Under the pieces are notes generated by a model that did no database searches, was not told where the DNA came from, and was given only the letters and a program-made list of their open reading frames with translations. A stretch of 64,000 nucleotides of DNA from Erythrobacter sp. CCH5-A1 (GTDB taxonomy: Bacteria; Pseudomonadota; Alphaproteobacteria; Sphingomonadales; Sphingomonadaceae): NCBI RefSeq assembly GCF_001557115.1, contig NZ_LSKQ01000231.1:1-64000 (forward strand), in the 5' to 3' direction. A program made the position numbers and the translations under genes. Below are positions 1 to 9,492 of this stretch, one piece after another. Positions within the stretch are counted from its first letter, which is position 1. Each line of letters starts with the position of its first letter.

Positions 1-91
1 CGCCCACGGCGAGCGTGGTGATCGCCAACCCAAAAGGAGTGCGCGTGGTGGTGCGGGACGTGTCGCGAAGCGAGTGCTCTGCAGCGCTCAT
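1..91 (-). CDS. Partial hypothetical protein, N-terminal 30 residues
   Basis: The minus strand is open from an ATG at 91 to the left edge. It encodes about 30 residues beginning MSAAEHSLRD and becoming hydrophobic near PFGLAITTLAVG, which may start a membrane segment or signal anchor. A purine-rich stretch (AAAGAGA) lies about ten bases upstream of the ATG and could be a ribosome-binding site. The family cannot be recognised from so short a piece. The plus-strand frames here have no better support. The call rests on the open frame, the start context and the orientation shared with the genes that follow. Confidence 0.4.
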   Translation of the reverse strand, partial: MSAAEHSLRDTSRTTTRTPFGLAITTLAVG

Positions 92-207
92 CAGGGATCT
101 CTTTCTCGTGATGCGGTCTGTGGTTGCCGCGCGGCCCGCCAGAATGGGGGTCTGCGGATTGCTCCAGCCTGAAGGCCCCTGCGATAGCTGCCCCGGCTAA
201 CAATGCA

Positions 208-241
208 AATGCCCGGGACCTATGGAAAGGCCCCGGGCATT
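208..241 (-). terminator. Palindromic stem-loop downstream of the Bax-inhibitor gene
   Basis: A perfect 10-bp inverted repeat (AATGCCCGGG at 208-217 and its complement at 232-241) surrounds a 14-base loop. It lies about 60 bases after the stop of the Bax-inhibitor gene on the minus strand. The T tract is poor, so it may act as a transcript-end hairpin rather than a strong intrinsic terminator. Confidence 0.5.
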
Positions 242-304
242 CGAGATTTCAACACTCTTGCGGCGGGCCGCAGCCCGGCCGGGCGGCGCGGTTATGCGCG
301 CCGA

Positions 305-1048
305 TTATTCCCGGTTGCCGAGGAAGCTGAGCAGGAACTGGAACATGTTGATGAAGTCCAGGTAGAGGCTCAGCGCGCCCAGCACCACGGCCTTGCCGGC
401 GAATTCGGTGCCGCGCAGGTACTGGTACTCGTTCTTCAGGCACTGCGTGTCATAGGCGGTGAGGCCCGCGAAGATCAGCACGCCGATGAAGCTGATCGCG
501 TAGTGGAACGCGGGGCTCTGCAGGAACAGGTTGATGACCATCGCCACGATCAGGCCGACCAGGCCCATGATCAGGAAGCTGCCGATGCCCGACAGGCTCT
601 TCTTGGTGGTGTAGCCAAACAGCGACAGGCCGGCAAAGGCCGCCGCGGTGGCGAAGAAGGTCGTAGCGATCGAACCGCCGGTGTAGACCAGGAAGATCGA
701 CGAGAGCGACAGGCCCATCAGAACCGCGAAGCCCCAGAACAGCAGCTGGAGCGTGCCGGTGCTGAAACGGTTGGCGCCGAAGCTCATCGCGAACACGATG
801 GCGAGCGGCGACAGGCCGACCACCCAGCGCAGGGCGCTGAAGTGGATCGTTTCCGCCATGCCGCTGGTGAAGGCCAGCAGCGCGACGATCCCGGTCAGCA
901 GGATGCCCGAGGTCATGTAATTGTAGATCGAGAGCATGTGCTTGCGCAGGCCCTCGTCAAAGCTCACGCGGCCCGAGACATCGCCTCCGGCGCGCGGCAC
1001 GGAGCCGAAGCGCTGCGCATTGCGCGAGGGGTCATTCCAGTCAGCCAT
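305..1048 (-). CDS. Bax inhibitor-1/YccA family inner-membrane protein
   Basis: This is a 247-aa, very hydrophobic protein with a soluble N-terminus of about 45 residues and then about seven membrane segments. Its order and motifs fit the BI-1/YccA family: a first helix near residues 46-66, an ALRWVVGLSPL segment, and a C-terminal AGLTAYDTQ motif followed by a final helix. In that family this motif carries the conserved acidic residue of the last helices. Family members are implicated in ion leak or modulation of membrane proteases such as FtsH, but the role here is unknown. The start at 1048 is the first ATG, and the length matches the family. The gene is transcribed alone, with proC 143 bases upstream. 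Confidence 0.9.
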   Translation of the reverse strand: MADWNDPSRNAQRFGSVPRAGGDVSGRVSFDEGLRKHMLSIYNYMTSGILLTGIVALLAFTSGMAETIHFSALRWVVGLSPLAIVFAMSFGANRFSTGTLQLLFWGFAVLMGLSLSSIFLVYTGGSIATTFFATAAAFAGLSLFGYTTKKSLSGIGSFLIMGLVGLIVAMVINLFLQSPAFHYAISFIGVLIFAGLTAYDTQCLKNEYQYLRGTEFAGKAVVLGALSLYLDFINMFQFLLSFLGNRE

Positions 1049-1191
1049 TGTGAAACCCTTAGCCTTTCATCATGGAGCGCGGGAACAGCCCCGTGCTCTC
1101 CATGCGACGCAATATCGTGGGTTCACGTGCGCTTTTCAAGCGAAACCGGCTTGCAAAGCGCGCAATCCGTTCAGATTAACCGATGTTAATA

Positions 1192-1986
1192 TTAACTGGT
1201 GCGCGACAGCGCCGCGCCCTTGTCGCGCGTGGCGGCGAGGGTGGCGGTCAGCAGGCCGCGCAGTGCCGCCTTGTCGTCGAGCACGTTGAGGCCCTCGCGG
1301 GTCATGCCGCCCGGGCTGGCGACGCGGTCGGCGAGGGTCGCGGGGCTGGCATCGGAGGCCGCGGCGAGCGCGGCGGCACCCTCGACCGTGGCGAGCGCGA
1401 GAGCGGCGGCGGTGGGCTCGTCGAGCCCCAGATCGATTGCCGCGCCCGCCAGCGCATCGATGAAGCGGTAGACGAAGCCCGGCCCCGATCCGGCGAGCGC
1501 GGTGACGAGATCGAACTGCGCTTCGTCCCCGAGCCACACCGCGCTGCCGAGGCGGTCGAACAGGGCGAACGTGGCATCGCGGCTGTCGGCGCCGAGGCCG
1601 CGTTCGGCGAGGATGACCGGCGATTTGTTGATCCGCGCTGCGAGGTTGGGCATCACCCGGACGTGCCCATCCGCATCCGGAAAGGCTGCCGCGAGCTGAT
1701 CGAGCGTGATCCCGGCCAGAAGCGAAAAGGCCGTCCGGCCTTCGGTCAACCCCAGCAAGCCCGGCCCGAGCGCACCCAATTGCTGCGGCTTGAAACCGAG
1801 CAGCACCGCGTCATGCACCCCAGGCACCTCGGCCGCATTGCGGTAGAGCGCCACGCCCTCGGGCGCCTCGACCAGCGCCGGGTCTAGCACGGCAAAGCGC
1901 GCCGGATCCTCGCCCGCCGCCAGCCATCCGGCCAGCATCGCTCCGCCCATGTTGCCGCAGCCGATGATGAGGAGGAGGTTGATCAT
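1192..1986 (-). CDS. proC: Pyrroline-5-carboxylate reductase
   Basis: The 264-aa product catalyses the last step of proline synthesis, the NAD(P)H-dependent reduction of pyrroline-5-carboxylate in the cytoplasm. The N-terminus carries the Rossmann glycine motif GCGNMGGAML (residues 9-18). The C-terminal dimerisation domain has the family signature around ALAGSGPGFVYRFIDAL and SPGGMTREGL (the P5CR SPGGTT-like motif). Length and architecture are normal. The gene stands downstream of a YbjN-family gene on the same strand, separated by a pair of inverted palindromic repeats. Confidence 0.95.
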   Translation of the reverse strand: MINLLLIIGCGNMGGAMLAGWLAAGEDPARFAVLDPALVEAPEGVALYRNAAEVPGVHDAVLLGFKPQQLGALGPGLLGLTEGRTAFSLLAGITLDQLAAAFPDADGHVRVMPNLAARINKSPVILAERGLGADSRDATFALFDRLGSAVWLGDEAQFDLVTALAGSGPGFVYRFIDALAGAAIDLGLDEPTAAALALATVEGAAALAAASDASPATLADRVASPGGMTREGLNVLDDKAALRGLLTATLAATRDKGAALSRTS

Positions 1987-1996
1987 GTTCCCAAAC

Positions 1997-2088
1997 CCGT
2001 TCGCCCTGAGCCTGTCGAAGGGCCGTCCTTCTTTTCGCAGACATTGCTAGAAGAAAATGCGGGGCTTCGACAAGCTCAGCCCGAACGG
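1997..2088. repeat. Inverted pair of REP-like repeats (Sphingomonad type)
   Basis: Two copies of a roughly 24-base element face each other at about 1997-2021 and 2065-2088. Both contain the core CTGAGC(C/T)TGTCGAAG. They sit in the 120-base spacer between proC and the YbjN gene. Such elements are common intergenic repeats in Sphingomonadales genomes. As an inverted pair they can fold into a long hairpin, which would also insulate or terminate transcripts. Confidence 0.6.
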
Positions 2089-2106
2089 GGTGGTGGTCGC
2101 AGTCGC

Positions 2107-2613
2107 TCAGGCCTCGCCCGCCGCGTCGACCATCGCCGCCTCGAGCGCGGCGCGCGGGGTCTTGCCGCCCCACAAAACGAACTGGAAGGCAGGGTAGAAG
2201 CGGTCGCATTCGTCGATCGCGCTCTCGACCAGCGCCTGCGCCATGTCGAGGCTGAGGCGGCCGTGATCGCCGAGCAGTGCGCCGTGGCGGTACAGCAGCA
2301 CGTCGCCGTTCGACCAGATGTCGAAATGCCCCAGCCACACCTGCTCGTTGACGAGGCAGAGCAATTCATAGGCCGCCGCGCGCTTGTCGTCGGTGACGCG
2401 GATGTCGGGAAGGCACAGGAACTGGAGCACGCTGTCCTCCGCGCGCCAGATCGCGCGCAGCTGGTAATTGGCCCAGCTGCCCTGCACCTCGCCGGTCATC
2501 TCGTCTTCGGAGACCATCTCGAACGGCCACCCGCGCGCCGCGAAGAGGCTGGCGAGCATGTCGACGGGGGCGGCATCGTCCTCGGCGGAATAGTCCATGT
2601 CAGCGGCTCTCAT
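2107..2613 (-). CDS. YbjN domain-containing protein
   Basis: This 168-aa acidic soluble protein matches the YbjN sensory-transduction-regulator-like family (type III secretion chaperone-like fold). Visible features are an N-terminal VDMLASLFAARGWPFE segment, the middle block WANYQLRAIWRAEDSVLQFLC, and the later NEQVWLGHFDIWSNGDVLLYRHGALL. The biochemical role is unknown. The frame extends further upstream, but the extension has no family character. The start is placed at the ATG at 2613, and a second ATG at 2598 with a GAGAG sequence upstream is equally possible. It lies between the TPR/SPOR gene and proC on the same strand. Confidence 0.8.
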   Translation of the reverse strand: MRAADMDYSAEDDAAPVDMLASLFAARGWPFEMVSEDEMTGEVQGSWANYQLRAIWRAEDSVLQFLCLPDIRVTDDKRAAAYELLCLVNEQVWLGHFDIWSNGDVLLYRHGALLGDHGRLSLDMAQALVESAIDECDRFYPAFQFVLWGGKTPRAALEAAMVDAAGEA

Positions 2614-2761
2614 GGGCGGGCGTTCGCGGCGGAAGGGGGCTGTGTCACCATCGCGAGGATGGATGGACGCGAAGGGGGGCGATTGGCAATCACCTGCATC
2701 AGGGCGGCTGGGGAGAACCGGACAGACCTGTGCAAAGCCTGTGCACAGAAACCCGTAGAAC

Positions 2762-4267
2762 CTACTTAAGTGGCTGAACAGCCTCGCCTTCGTCGCTGAG
2801 CCAGAGGAACACATCCATGCCCTTCTTCTTCAGCTCGCGCACCATTGCCTCGGCCTTGTCGCGGCTGGCGACCGGCCCGATCACGAGGCGATTGGTCGCC
2901 CCCCAGCGCGCGGTGTGGGGCTTGTAGGGGGCAAGCGATTTGCCGCCCTCCTTGGCTATGCGCTTCCAGTCGAAGGCGAGCGCGTCGATCTTCTTGCCCG
3001 TCGCCACCTGCACCCAGACGCGGCTGGGGTGAACCGGCTTGGGCGGCTCCTTGGGCTTGGGCTTCGGTTTCTCGGCGGGCTTGGCGACCGGTGCGGGCGG
3101 GGGCGGCGGAGCCTCGCGCTTGACCTCGATTCGCGACAGGTCGACTGCATCGCCCGACACCCGCGCATCAGCCGAGGGCGCGCCGAGATCGGCGAAGACA
3201 TCGGCCACCCGCTCGGCCGGGCGCGGCGCGGGCGCAGGCACAGGAGGCGGCGCGGTCGTGACCGCGACCGGGGTGACGGTGGCCACCCGCGCGGGATTGG
3301 CAGCAGGCGCGGGCTGACTGCCGATCGCGGACGCCGGAACCGGCGTTGTGTAGGCCGTGGTCGAAGGCGGCGGCGTGGGCACGGCTGCGGTGACCTGCTG
3401 AGGCCGCGTGCCAAGCGGCGCGCCGGCGGGCGCGAGACGGCTGTCGGCACGCTCCTCGGCGGCAAAGCGGGCGAGGCGCGGATCGTCCCGCCCGATATCG
3501 GCCGAACGCGGGAAGATCCCGAGATTGGCCGCGGCCGCCTGCTGCTGCTTCGTCAGGCGCGGCATGTAGCCGAGATAGGGCACCAGCCGGGTGGCGATGT
3601 CGCGCGGCATGACCTGCTCGACAATCGCGGTCGCGCGCACATTCTCGCCCATGATCGCGAGGCCGAAGGCGCGGGCGCGCTGCGCGGCCAGATCGCGGCG
3701 GTCGAGCAGCGGGCGCAAGGTATCCTCGAACCGCGCGGTGTTGCCGGCGATGGCATAGCTCAGCGCCAGCCGCCGCCGGGCTTCGTCATTGGCGGGATCG
3801 AGCTCGAGCGCGCGGGTATACGCGGCCTGCGCCGCCGTGCCCTCCCCGACCAGATCAAGGCTCAGCGCGCGATCGGTGAGCACGGCACGTTCGTCCGCTC
3901 CGGCAGCGAGCGCGCGGTCGAATTGCAGCAGCGCCTCGCCCGCCCGCCCTGCGCGCAGATAGACCGAGCCGAGCCCCAGCGCGACATCGGGATGGCCGGG
4001 ATCGACATCGGCAGCGCGCCCGAAAAAGCCGATCGCGGCCTCGAGATCATCGACGCCCAAAGCGGCCTGTCCTGCCTCGATCAGGGCGGCACGGTCGCGC
4101 GGGGCCTTGGCGAGCGCGACCAGCGCGCGGTTCAGCCGCTGGACCTCGGGGGCGGGCAGCGCCTGGACGACCGGCTGCGAGACGACGTCCTGCGCTGCCA
4201 GCATGCCCTGAGGGAACAGCGCGGCGCCAAGCGCGAGCGTGCAGGCAACGGAGAAGCGCGACACCAT
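2762..4267 (-). CDS. TPR-repeat protein with C-terminal SPOR domain
   Basis: This 501-aa secreted or periplasmic protein has a signal peptide (about residues 1-25, ending MLAA/QD). Several tetratricopeptide repeats follow between about 45 and 200 (blocks such as AAIGFFGRAADVDPGHPDVALGLGSV). A long Pro/Ala-rich linker leads to a C-terminal SPOR domain of about 75 residues beginning SRVWVQVATG. SPOR domains bind denuded septal peptidoglycan, so a role at the division site is likely. It lies immediately downstream of ftsZ on the same strand, 68 bases away. That supports a division-linked function, although the substrate or partner is not visible. Confidence 0.85.
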   Translation of the reverse strand: MVSRFSVACTLALGAALFPQGMLAAQDVVSQPVVQALPAPEVQRLNRALVALAKAPRDRAALIEAGQAALGVDDLEAAIGFFGRAADVDPGHPDVALGLGSVYLRAGRAGEALLQFDRALAAGADERAVLTDRALSLDLVGEGTAAQAAYTRALELDPANDEARRRLALSYAIAGNTARFEDTLRPLLDRRDLAAQRARAFGLAIMGENVRATAIVEQVMPRDIATRLVPYLGYMPRLTKQQQAAAANLGIFPRSADIGRDDPRLARFAAEERADSRLAPAGAPLGTRPQQVTAAVPTPPPSTTAYTTPVPASAIGSQPAPAANPARVATVTPVAVTTAPPPVPAPAPRPAERVADVFADLGAPSADARVSGDAVDLSRIEVKREAPPPPPAPVAKPAEKPKPKPKEPPKPVHPSRVWVQVATGKKIDALAFDWKRIAKEGGKSLAPYKPHTARWGATNRLVIGPVASRDKAEAMVRELKKKGMDVFLWLSDEGEAVQPLK

Positions 4268-4335
4268 CTTGCGTGCTCTATCAAGCCTTGCGCCGCAGGA
4301 AAGCGGCGTTGCGACGCGGCGCGAGATGCGCGCGA

Positions 4336-6045
4336 TTACTGGTTGTTCTGGCGGCCGAGGAAGCGCGGGATGCTGAGCGCCGGACCATCGTCGCCCTCGT
4401 CATCCTCCTCGTCGTCGCGCGACGAACTGCGCGACAGGTTGGCCATGCGTTCGAACAGCGTGCTGCCGGCACCGGCTCCGCCGCCACCGCCGCTGCCATC
4501 GCCCGCTGCGCCGCCGAGCAGCGCGCGGCGCCGTCCGCCGCCGAGCCGGGCTTCGACCTGACGGTCTTCTGCCGCCAGCCGGTCCGCGCTGGCGAGGAGA
4601 TCGTCCTGCGCGGGCCCATCGCCCCCGGCGTCGCCGTAGGCCGCGTAGCCATCGTCGAGTTCGAGCGCTTCGCCATCGTCCTCGTCGTCCGCGGCAGGAG
4701 TCCCCGCACCGTAGCCATAGCTTGCCGATTCTTCAGCGCCGCGCAGGCCCGCGAGGGGATCGACGATGCCGTCGACATCGTCCTCGTACTCGTCGCCATA
4801 GCCGTCACCGGCCTGCATGCCGGTCAGCTCGAAGGGCGCGGCTGAGGGATAATCGGCCTCATCCGCCTCGACCTCGCCGAGATCGAGCATATCCTCATCG
4901 TGCCCTCCTGCCGCGCTCGCCGCAGGACCGTCGAGATCGAAGGTCGGGGCGGGTGCCGGTTCGGGAGCAATCGCAGCAGCGCCGTAGCCGTCATCGTCCG
5001 ACAGCTCGAGCACCGGCCGCTTGGGCGCGCGCGCGCCGCCGAGCGAGATGCTCTGGCTGCGCTCGGACTGGCCGATGGCGCTCTGCTCGATCCCGGTGGC
5101 GACCACCGAGACGCGGATCTTGCCCTTGAGGTCGGGGTTAAAGGCCGAACCCCAGATGATGTTCGCGTCCTCGTCCACCAGTTCGCGGATGTGATTGGCG
5201 GCCTCGTCGACTTCGAGCAGGCGCATGTCCTCGCCGCCGATGATCGAGATGATGACGCCCTTGGCGCCGGCCATGCTGACGCCGTCGAGCAGCGGGTTGG
5301 CGATCGCCTGCTCGGCCGCATCGAGCGCGCGGTTCTCGCCCTCGCCCTCGCCGGTGCCCATCATCGCCTTGCCCATCTCGCTCATGACCGAACGCACGTC
5401 GGCGAAGTCGAGGTTGATGAGGCCGGGCATGACCATCAGATCGGTGATCGAGCGCACGCCCTGCTGGAGCACCTCGTCAGCGAGCTGGAAGGCTTCCTTG
5501 AAGGTGGTCTCCGCCTTGGCGACCAGGAACAGGTTCTGGTTGGGGATGACGATCAGGGTGTCGACGTGGTTCTGCAGTTCCTCGATGCCCGCCTCGGCGG
5601 CGCGCATGCGGCGGGTGCCCTCGAACAGGAACGGCTTGGTGACGACACCCACAGTCAGCACGCCCATGCGGCGCGCGGCTTCCGCGATGACGGGCGCGGC
5701 GCCGGTGCCGGTGCCGCCGCCCATGCCGGCGGCGATGAAGCACATGTTGACGCCTTCGAGCGCCTTCTCGATCTCGGCGACGGTTTCTTCGGCCGCAGCC
5801 TTGCCCACTTCAGGCCGCGCGCCCGCGCCGAGGCCGCCGGTGATATCGGGACCCAGCTGGATGCGCCGTTCAGCCGGCGAGGTGCTCAGGGCCTGCGCGT
5901 CGGTGTTGGCGACGATGAATTCGACGCCCTCGATCTCGGCCGCGATCATGTTCGCGATCGCGTTGCCGCCGGCCCCGCCGATCCCGATCACGGTGATGCG
6001 GGGGCGCAGATCGTCGCTCGCTGCGGGTCCGATATTGATGCTCAT
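4336..6045 (-). CDS. ftsZ: Cell division protein FtsZ
   Basis: FtsZ is the tubulin-like GTPase that forms the cytokinetic ring. The 569-aa product has the GTP-binding tubulin signature [10 protein letters not shown] at residues 109-118. The T7-loop region ([11 protein letters not shown]) and a normal globular domain of about 320 residues are present. A long acidic, Gly-rich variable linker follows. The extreme C-terminus [13 protein letters not shown] is the conserved peptide that binds FtsA. The length is typical of alphaproteobacterial FtsZ with long linkers. A strong ribosome-binding site (GGAGG) precedes the ATG at 6045. It is the last gene of the dcw cluster, with a 165-base spacer after ftsA that may hold its own promoter. 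Confidence 0.98.
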   Translation of the reverse strand: MSINIGPAASDDLRPRITVIGIGGAGGNAIANMIAAEIEGVEFIVANTDAQALSTSPAERRIQLGPDITGGLGAGARPEVGKAAAEETVAEIEKALEGVNMCFIAAGMGGGTGTGAAPVIAEAARRMGVLTVGVVTKPFLFEGTRRMRAAEAGIEELQNHVDTLIVIPNQNLFLVAKAETTFKEAFQLADEVLQQGVRSITDLMVMPGLINLDFADVRSVMSEMGKAMMGTGEGEGENRALDAAEQAIANPLLDGVSMAGAKGVIISIIGGEDMRLLEVDEAANHIRELVDEDANIIWGSAFNPDLKGKIRVSVVATGIEQSAIGQSERSQSISLGGARAPKRPVLELSDDDGYGAAAIAPEPAPAPTFDLDGPAASAAGGHDEDMLDLGEVEADEADYPSAAPFELTGMQAGDGYGDEYEDDVDGIVDPLAGLRGAEESASYGYGAGTPAADDEDDGEALELDDGYAAYGDAGGDGPAQDDLLASADRLAAEDRQVEARLGGGRRRALLGGAAGDGSGGGGGAGAGSTLFERMANLSRSSSRDDEEDDEGDDGPALSIPRFLGRQNNQ

Positions 6046-6210
6046 CAGCTGGTCCTCCAGGCGCGGGGGCGGCTTTTATTCACTCTCCCACGCGCATTCA
6101 TCGTCTGTGACATAATCATGGCGTACATTTTATAGCGGCAGAACCCTTATCCACAGCATCAGGCTACCGAAAGCATCGCACGCCCCTGCGTAAAGCGGGC
6201 AAGGGCACGG

Positions 6211-7563
6211 TCAGAAATACTCCTTCAGCGCCCGGAACAATCGCGAGAGCAGCGCCAGGAAGCCGCTTTCGCGCGAAAAGGCGCGATACACCCCGGCGCG
6301 CTTCGCGCCCACGGCGCGGATATCGACCGGATCGTCGGCAGCGTAGAGGCACAGGCCCGCCAGTGTCGCAAACCCGGGCGCGTGGTGCGCCTCGGGCATG
6401 CCGGTAAGCTGCGGCGGGCGGCCCAGCCGCACCGGCTGCCCGAGCGCACCCTGCATGAAATCGGCCATCCCGGCAAGCTCGGCTCCCCCGCCGGTGAGCA
6501 CCACCTGGCCCGCGCGCGGACCCGCAAAGCCCATGGTCTTGAGCGCCTTGCCGATCTCGCCGGTGAGCACGCCCAGTTGCTGGGTGACGACCGCGATCAG
6601 CTCGGCGCGCACGATGCGGTTCTTGTCGTCCGCCCCGCGCGCGAGCGGGCCGACGGGTGCCCCGCCCTCCCCGCCCTCGCCCGGCCCATTGACCGGGATC
6701 AGCTCGCGGTGATCGGCAGGGCTGGCGATGGCCGAGCCGGCGACGCATTTCAGCCGCTCGGCCTGGCTGCGGCGGATGCCGAAGCTCGAGGCGATCGCAT
6801 CGGTGATCGACCCTGAACCCATCGGCACCGCGTGGAGGCCCAGCAGCATCCCGCCCGCAAACACCGCGACATTGGTGATGTCCGCCCCGATTTCGACCAG
6901 CGCCACGCCCAGCTCGCGCTCTTCCGGCGTGAGGCAGGCGTGCCCGGCAGCCAGCGGCGCGGCGACCACGCCCTCGACCTCGAGATGGGCGTTCTGCACG
7001 GCTTCGGTGAGGTTCCTGACCGGCGCGCCGTCGGCCAGCATCACGTGGATGTCGACCCCGAGCCGCTCGGCATGCAAGCCCCGCGGGTTGGCGACGCCGT
7101 GGGCGCCATCGAGGGTGTAATGCGCCGGCTGGGCGTGGAGCACCTTGCGGCCATCGGGCTGGATCATGTCCTGCGCCTCGACCAGCAGCGCCTCGACATC
7201 CTCGTCCTCGATCCGCCGCCCGCCGATCTCGATATCGACCGCGACCACGTGGCTGGCGAGCCCGGCCCCGGCGCAGGCGATCCAGACGCTCCGGACTGGA
7301 GTGCCCGCGCTCTTCTCGGCGCGCTCGACCGCGTCGCGGATCGCATGGGCGGCGGCCGCCATATCGGTCACATAGCCGCGCTTGATCCCGGCGCTCGCAC
7401 GGTGGCCCGATCCCAGCACCTGCAGGTCGCCGCTTTCGGTCTCGCCCATGATCATGGCGCTGATGCGGAACGAGCCGATATTGACCGCGGCATAGGTGCG
7501 CGCGAGGCGGCGCTGGGCGGCGGTCGATCGGGGCGCGGCGCGGCCGGAGGAATTGGCGGCCAT
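6211..7563 (-). CDS. ftsA: Cell division protein FtsA
   Basis: FtsA is the actin-like ATPase that tethers FtsZ to the membrane. The 450-aa protein shows the actin-fold phosphate-binding region at AAVNIGSFRISAMI, the SHV/1C-domain segment around residues 90-190, and the LTGGGAELAGM adenosine motif near residue 360. It ends in a short basic, hydrophobic C-terminal tail (LALLSRLFRALKEYF), the expected amphipathic membrane-targeting helix. Its start overlaps the ftsQ stop by one base (TGATG), indicating translational coupling. Confidence 0.96.
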   Translation of the reverse strand: MAANSSGRAAPRSTAAQRRLARTYAAVNIGSFRISAMIMGETESGDLQVLGSGHRASAGIKRGYVTDMAAAAHAIRDAVERAEKSAGTPVRSVWIACAGAGLASHVVAVDIEIGGRRIEDEDVEALLVEAQDMIQPDGRKVLHAQPAHYTLDGAHGVANPRGLHAERLGVDIHVMLADGAPVRNLTEAVQNAHLEVEGVVAAPLAAGHACLTPEERELGVALVEIGADITNVAVFAGGMLLGLHAVPMGSGSITDAIASSFGIRRSQAERLKCVAGSAIASPADHRELIPVNGPGEGGEGGAPVGPLARGADDKNRIVRAELIAVVTQQLGVLTGEIGKALKTMGFAGPRAGQVVLTGGGAELAGMADFMQGALGQPVRLGRPPQLTGMPEAHHAPGFATLAGLCLYAADDPVDIRAVGAKRAGVYRAFSRESGFLALLSRLFRALKEYF

Positions 7564-8528
7564 CAGGTGGTCACCTCCTCGGGCTCGGCCTCGGCCTTGG
7601 GCGTTTCGGCGGGCTTCTCCCCGGGCCCGGCGACCACCTTGGGCCGGCCGACAGCTTCAGGCAGGCGCATGTAGAGCCGCGGCGGGGTGCGCATGTCGAA
7701 GGCCAGCACCTTGCCGCCAAGCAGGCGGTTCTTGCCATCGAGCCGCGCGAACTTGACGAGCGCGGTCGCCGCCTCGACCTCGCCTTCGGGGAGCGCGAGC
7801 AGCTGGCCGGTGGTGAAGGTCAGGTTCCAGCGCCGGTTGCCGACCCATTCGGCCGCCTCGACCTTGGGCGCCAACGCGGGCGCAGCGGCGAGCAACGCTT
7901 CAAGCGCTTTCGCCTGCTTGCCCGCGCCCGGCCCGGCGAGCCGCAGCATGCCCTTGGTCTTCTCCGGCGCGACCGGCTCAAGCTCGACCCCGCTGGCATC
8001 GATCAGCATCAGGCGGTCGGGCCGCTCGAGCACGGCATGGGGGCTGCGCTCGACAATGTCGATGGCGAGGGTGTGCGGCAGCTGGATCGAGACCCGCGCG
8101 TCCTTGACCCACGGCAGGGCGCGCAGTTCCTCGCGCAGCTTGGCGACATCGACATCGGGCATGGCGCGGTTGCGCTGGGCGAGCGCGCGGGCATAGACCT
8201 GCTGCTCGTCCATCCGGCTGGTGCCGGTGACGCGCACGTGGCGCACCTCGAAGCCTGCGTCGGCCGCAATCGCGGCGACCTGCGCCTGCGCCAGCGCGGG
8301 GACGCCGGCAAGGCTGGCGATCACGAAGGCGATCCCCACCCCGCCGCCGATGATCATGGCGAGCCAGATGCGGCTCCATTGTTCCTCGGTGAAGGGGAGC
8401 ACGCCCATGATTCGGTCGATCACCCCGCTCGCGCCCCGGTGCGCCTTGCGCGCGGCGACCGCGCGGCTCTGCGCCTTGGCGGCGCGCCTCACGCCCGAGG
8501 TGCCGTTACGCCTGATCTGCTGCGCCAT
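7563..8528 (-). CDS. ftsQ: Cell division protein FtsQ/DivIB
   Basis: This 321-aa bitopic division protein bridges the cytoplasmic and periplasmic divisome. It has a basic cytoplasmic N-terminus of about 50 residues. One membrane segment follows (IWLAMIIGGGVGIAFVIASLAG), then a POTRA domain (FEVRHVRVTGTSRMDEQQV) and the FtsQ beta domain (LPWVKDARVSIQLPHTLAIDIVERSPHAVL). The C-terminus has a Pro/Glu-rich extension. Its 5' end overlaps the 3' end of ddl by 23 bases, and its stop overlaps ftsA. Confidence 0.95.
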   Translation of the reverse strand: MAQQIRRNGTSGVRRAAKAQSRAVAARKAHRGASGVIDRIMGVLPFTEEQWSRIWLAMIIGGGVGIAFVIASLAGVPALAQAQVAAIAADAGFEVRHVRVTGTSRMDEQQVYARALAQRNRAMPDVDVAKLREELRALPWVKDARVSIQLPHTLAIDIVERSPHAVLERPDRLMLIDASGVELEPVAPEKTKGMLRLAGPGAGKQAKALEALLAAAPALAPKVEAAEWVGNRRWNLTFTTGQLLALPEGEVEAATALVKFARLDGKNRLLGGKVLAFDMRTPPRLYMRLPEAVGRPKVVAGPGEKPAETPKAEAEPEEVTT

Positions 8529-9492
8529 GCGCGCCTCCCTGTTTCAGAGCGTGAACCCGAAGCGCCTCGGCGCAGAGCATCTCGACGAGGTCGGCATAGC
8601 TGATCCCGCAGCCCGCCGCCTGTTCGGGGACGAGGCTGAGCGGCGTCATGCCCGGCTGGGTGTTGGTCTCGAGCACGAACAGCCCGTCCTCGCCCGCCTC
8701 CTCGTCCCAGCGAAAATCGGTGCGGCTGGTGCCGTGGCAGCCGAGCACCTGATGCGCCTTGACGGCATAAGCCTCGCACAGCGCCGTGATTTCGGGCGGG
8801 AGCTTTGCCGGGAAGATGTGCTCGGTGCGGCCGGCAGTGTACTTGTTTTCGTAATCGTAAAAGCCGCTCGCGACGACAAGTTCGGTGACGCCCAGCGCGC
8901 GCGGGCCATCCGGGCCGTCGAGCACGGCGGCGGTGAGTTCGCGGCCCTTGATGAAGGGCTCGGCGAGGAGTTCGGCGAATTCCTGCCAGGGCCCGCGTGC
9001 GTCCGGGCTGATCGGGTTGCCGACATTGCTGTTGTCGGTGATGATCGCGACGCCCACGGACGAGCCTTCGTTGACCGGCTTCAGCACATAGGGCCGCGGC
9101 AGCGGGTCGCGCGCGTAAAGTTCCTCGCGCGTCACGATCCGCCCGCCGGGCATGGGGATGCCATGCGGCACCAGCGCCTGCTTGGTCAGCTGCTTGTCGA
9201 TCGCGATCACCGAGGTCGCGAGGCCGGAGTGCGTATAGGGCAGGCCCATCAGGTCGAGCATCCCCTGCACCGTCCCGTCCTCCCCCGGCACGCCGTGGAG
9301 CGCGTTGAAGACGACATCGGGCTTTGCCTCGTGCAGACGCAGGGCAACGTCGCGCCCCATGTCGATGCGGGTGACGCGGTGCCCCTTGCTCTCGAGCGCC
9401 TCGGCAACGCCCGCGCCGCTGGTGAGCGAGACCTGCCGCTCGTTCGCCCAGCCGCCCATCAGGACGGCGACGTGGAGGGGAGAAGATGTCAT
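8506..9492 (-). CDS. ddl: D-alanine--D-alanine ligase
   Basis: This ATP-grasp ligase (328 aa) makes the D-Ala-D-Ala dipeptide used by MurF. Signatures are HVAVLMGGWANERQVSLTSG at the N-terminus (Ddl motif 1) and the FNALHG(V)PGEDG motif. The VLKPVNEGSSVGV ATP-binding loop and the C-terminal FVLETNTQPGMTPLSLVPEQA metal-binding segment are also present. The length is normal. The start codon overlaps the stop of the DUF4262 gene (ATGA), and the 3' end overlaps ftsQ. In most related clusters ddl follows murB directly. Here one extra gene intervenes. Confidence 0.96.
   Translation of the reverse strand: MTSSPLHVAVLMGGWANERQVSLTSGAGVAEALESKGHRVTRIDMGRDVALRLHEAKPDVVFNALHGVPGEDGTVQGMLDLMGLPYTHSGLATSVIAIDKQLTKQALVPHGIPMPGGRIVTREELYARDPLPRPYVLKPVNEGSSVGVAIITDNSNVGNPISPDARGPWQEFAELLAEPFIKGRELTAAVLDGPDGPRALGVTELVVASGFYDYENKYTAGRTEHIFPAKLPPEITALCEAYAVKAHQVLGCHGTSRTDFRWDEEAGEDGLFVLETNTQPGMTPLSLVPEQAAGCGISYADLVEMLCAEALRVHALKQGGAHGAADQA

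Noticed and set aside
203-5129. Long arginine- and histidine-rich open frames opposite proC, the SPOR gene and ftsZ
   Set aside because: They are antisense shadows created by high GC third-position bias. They show low-complexity composition and no motifs, and they overlap well-supported genes.
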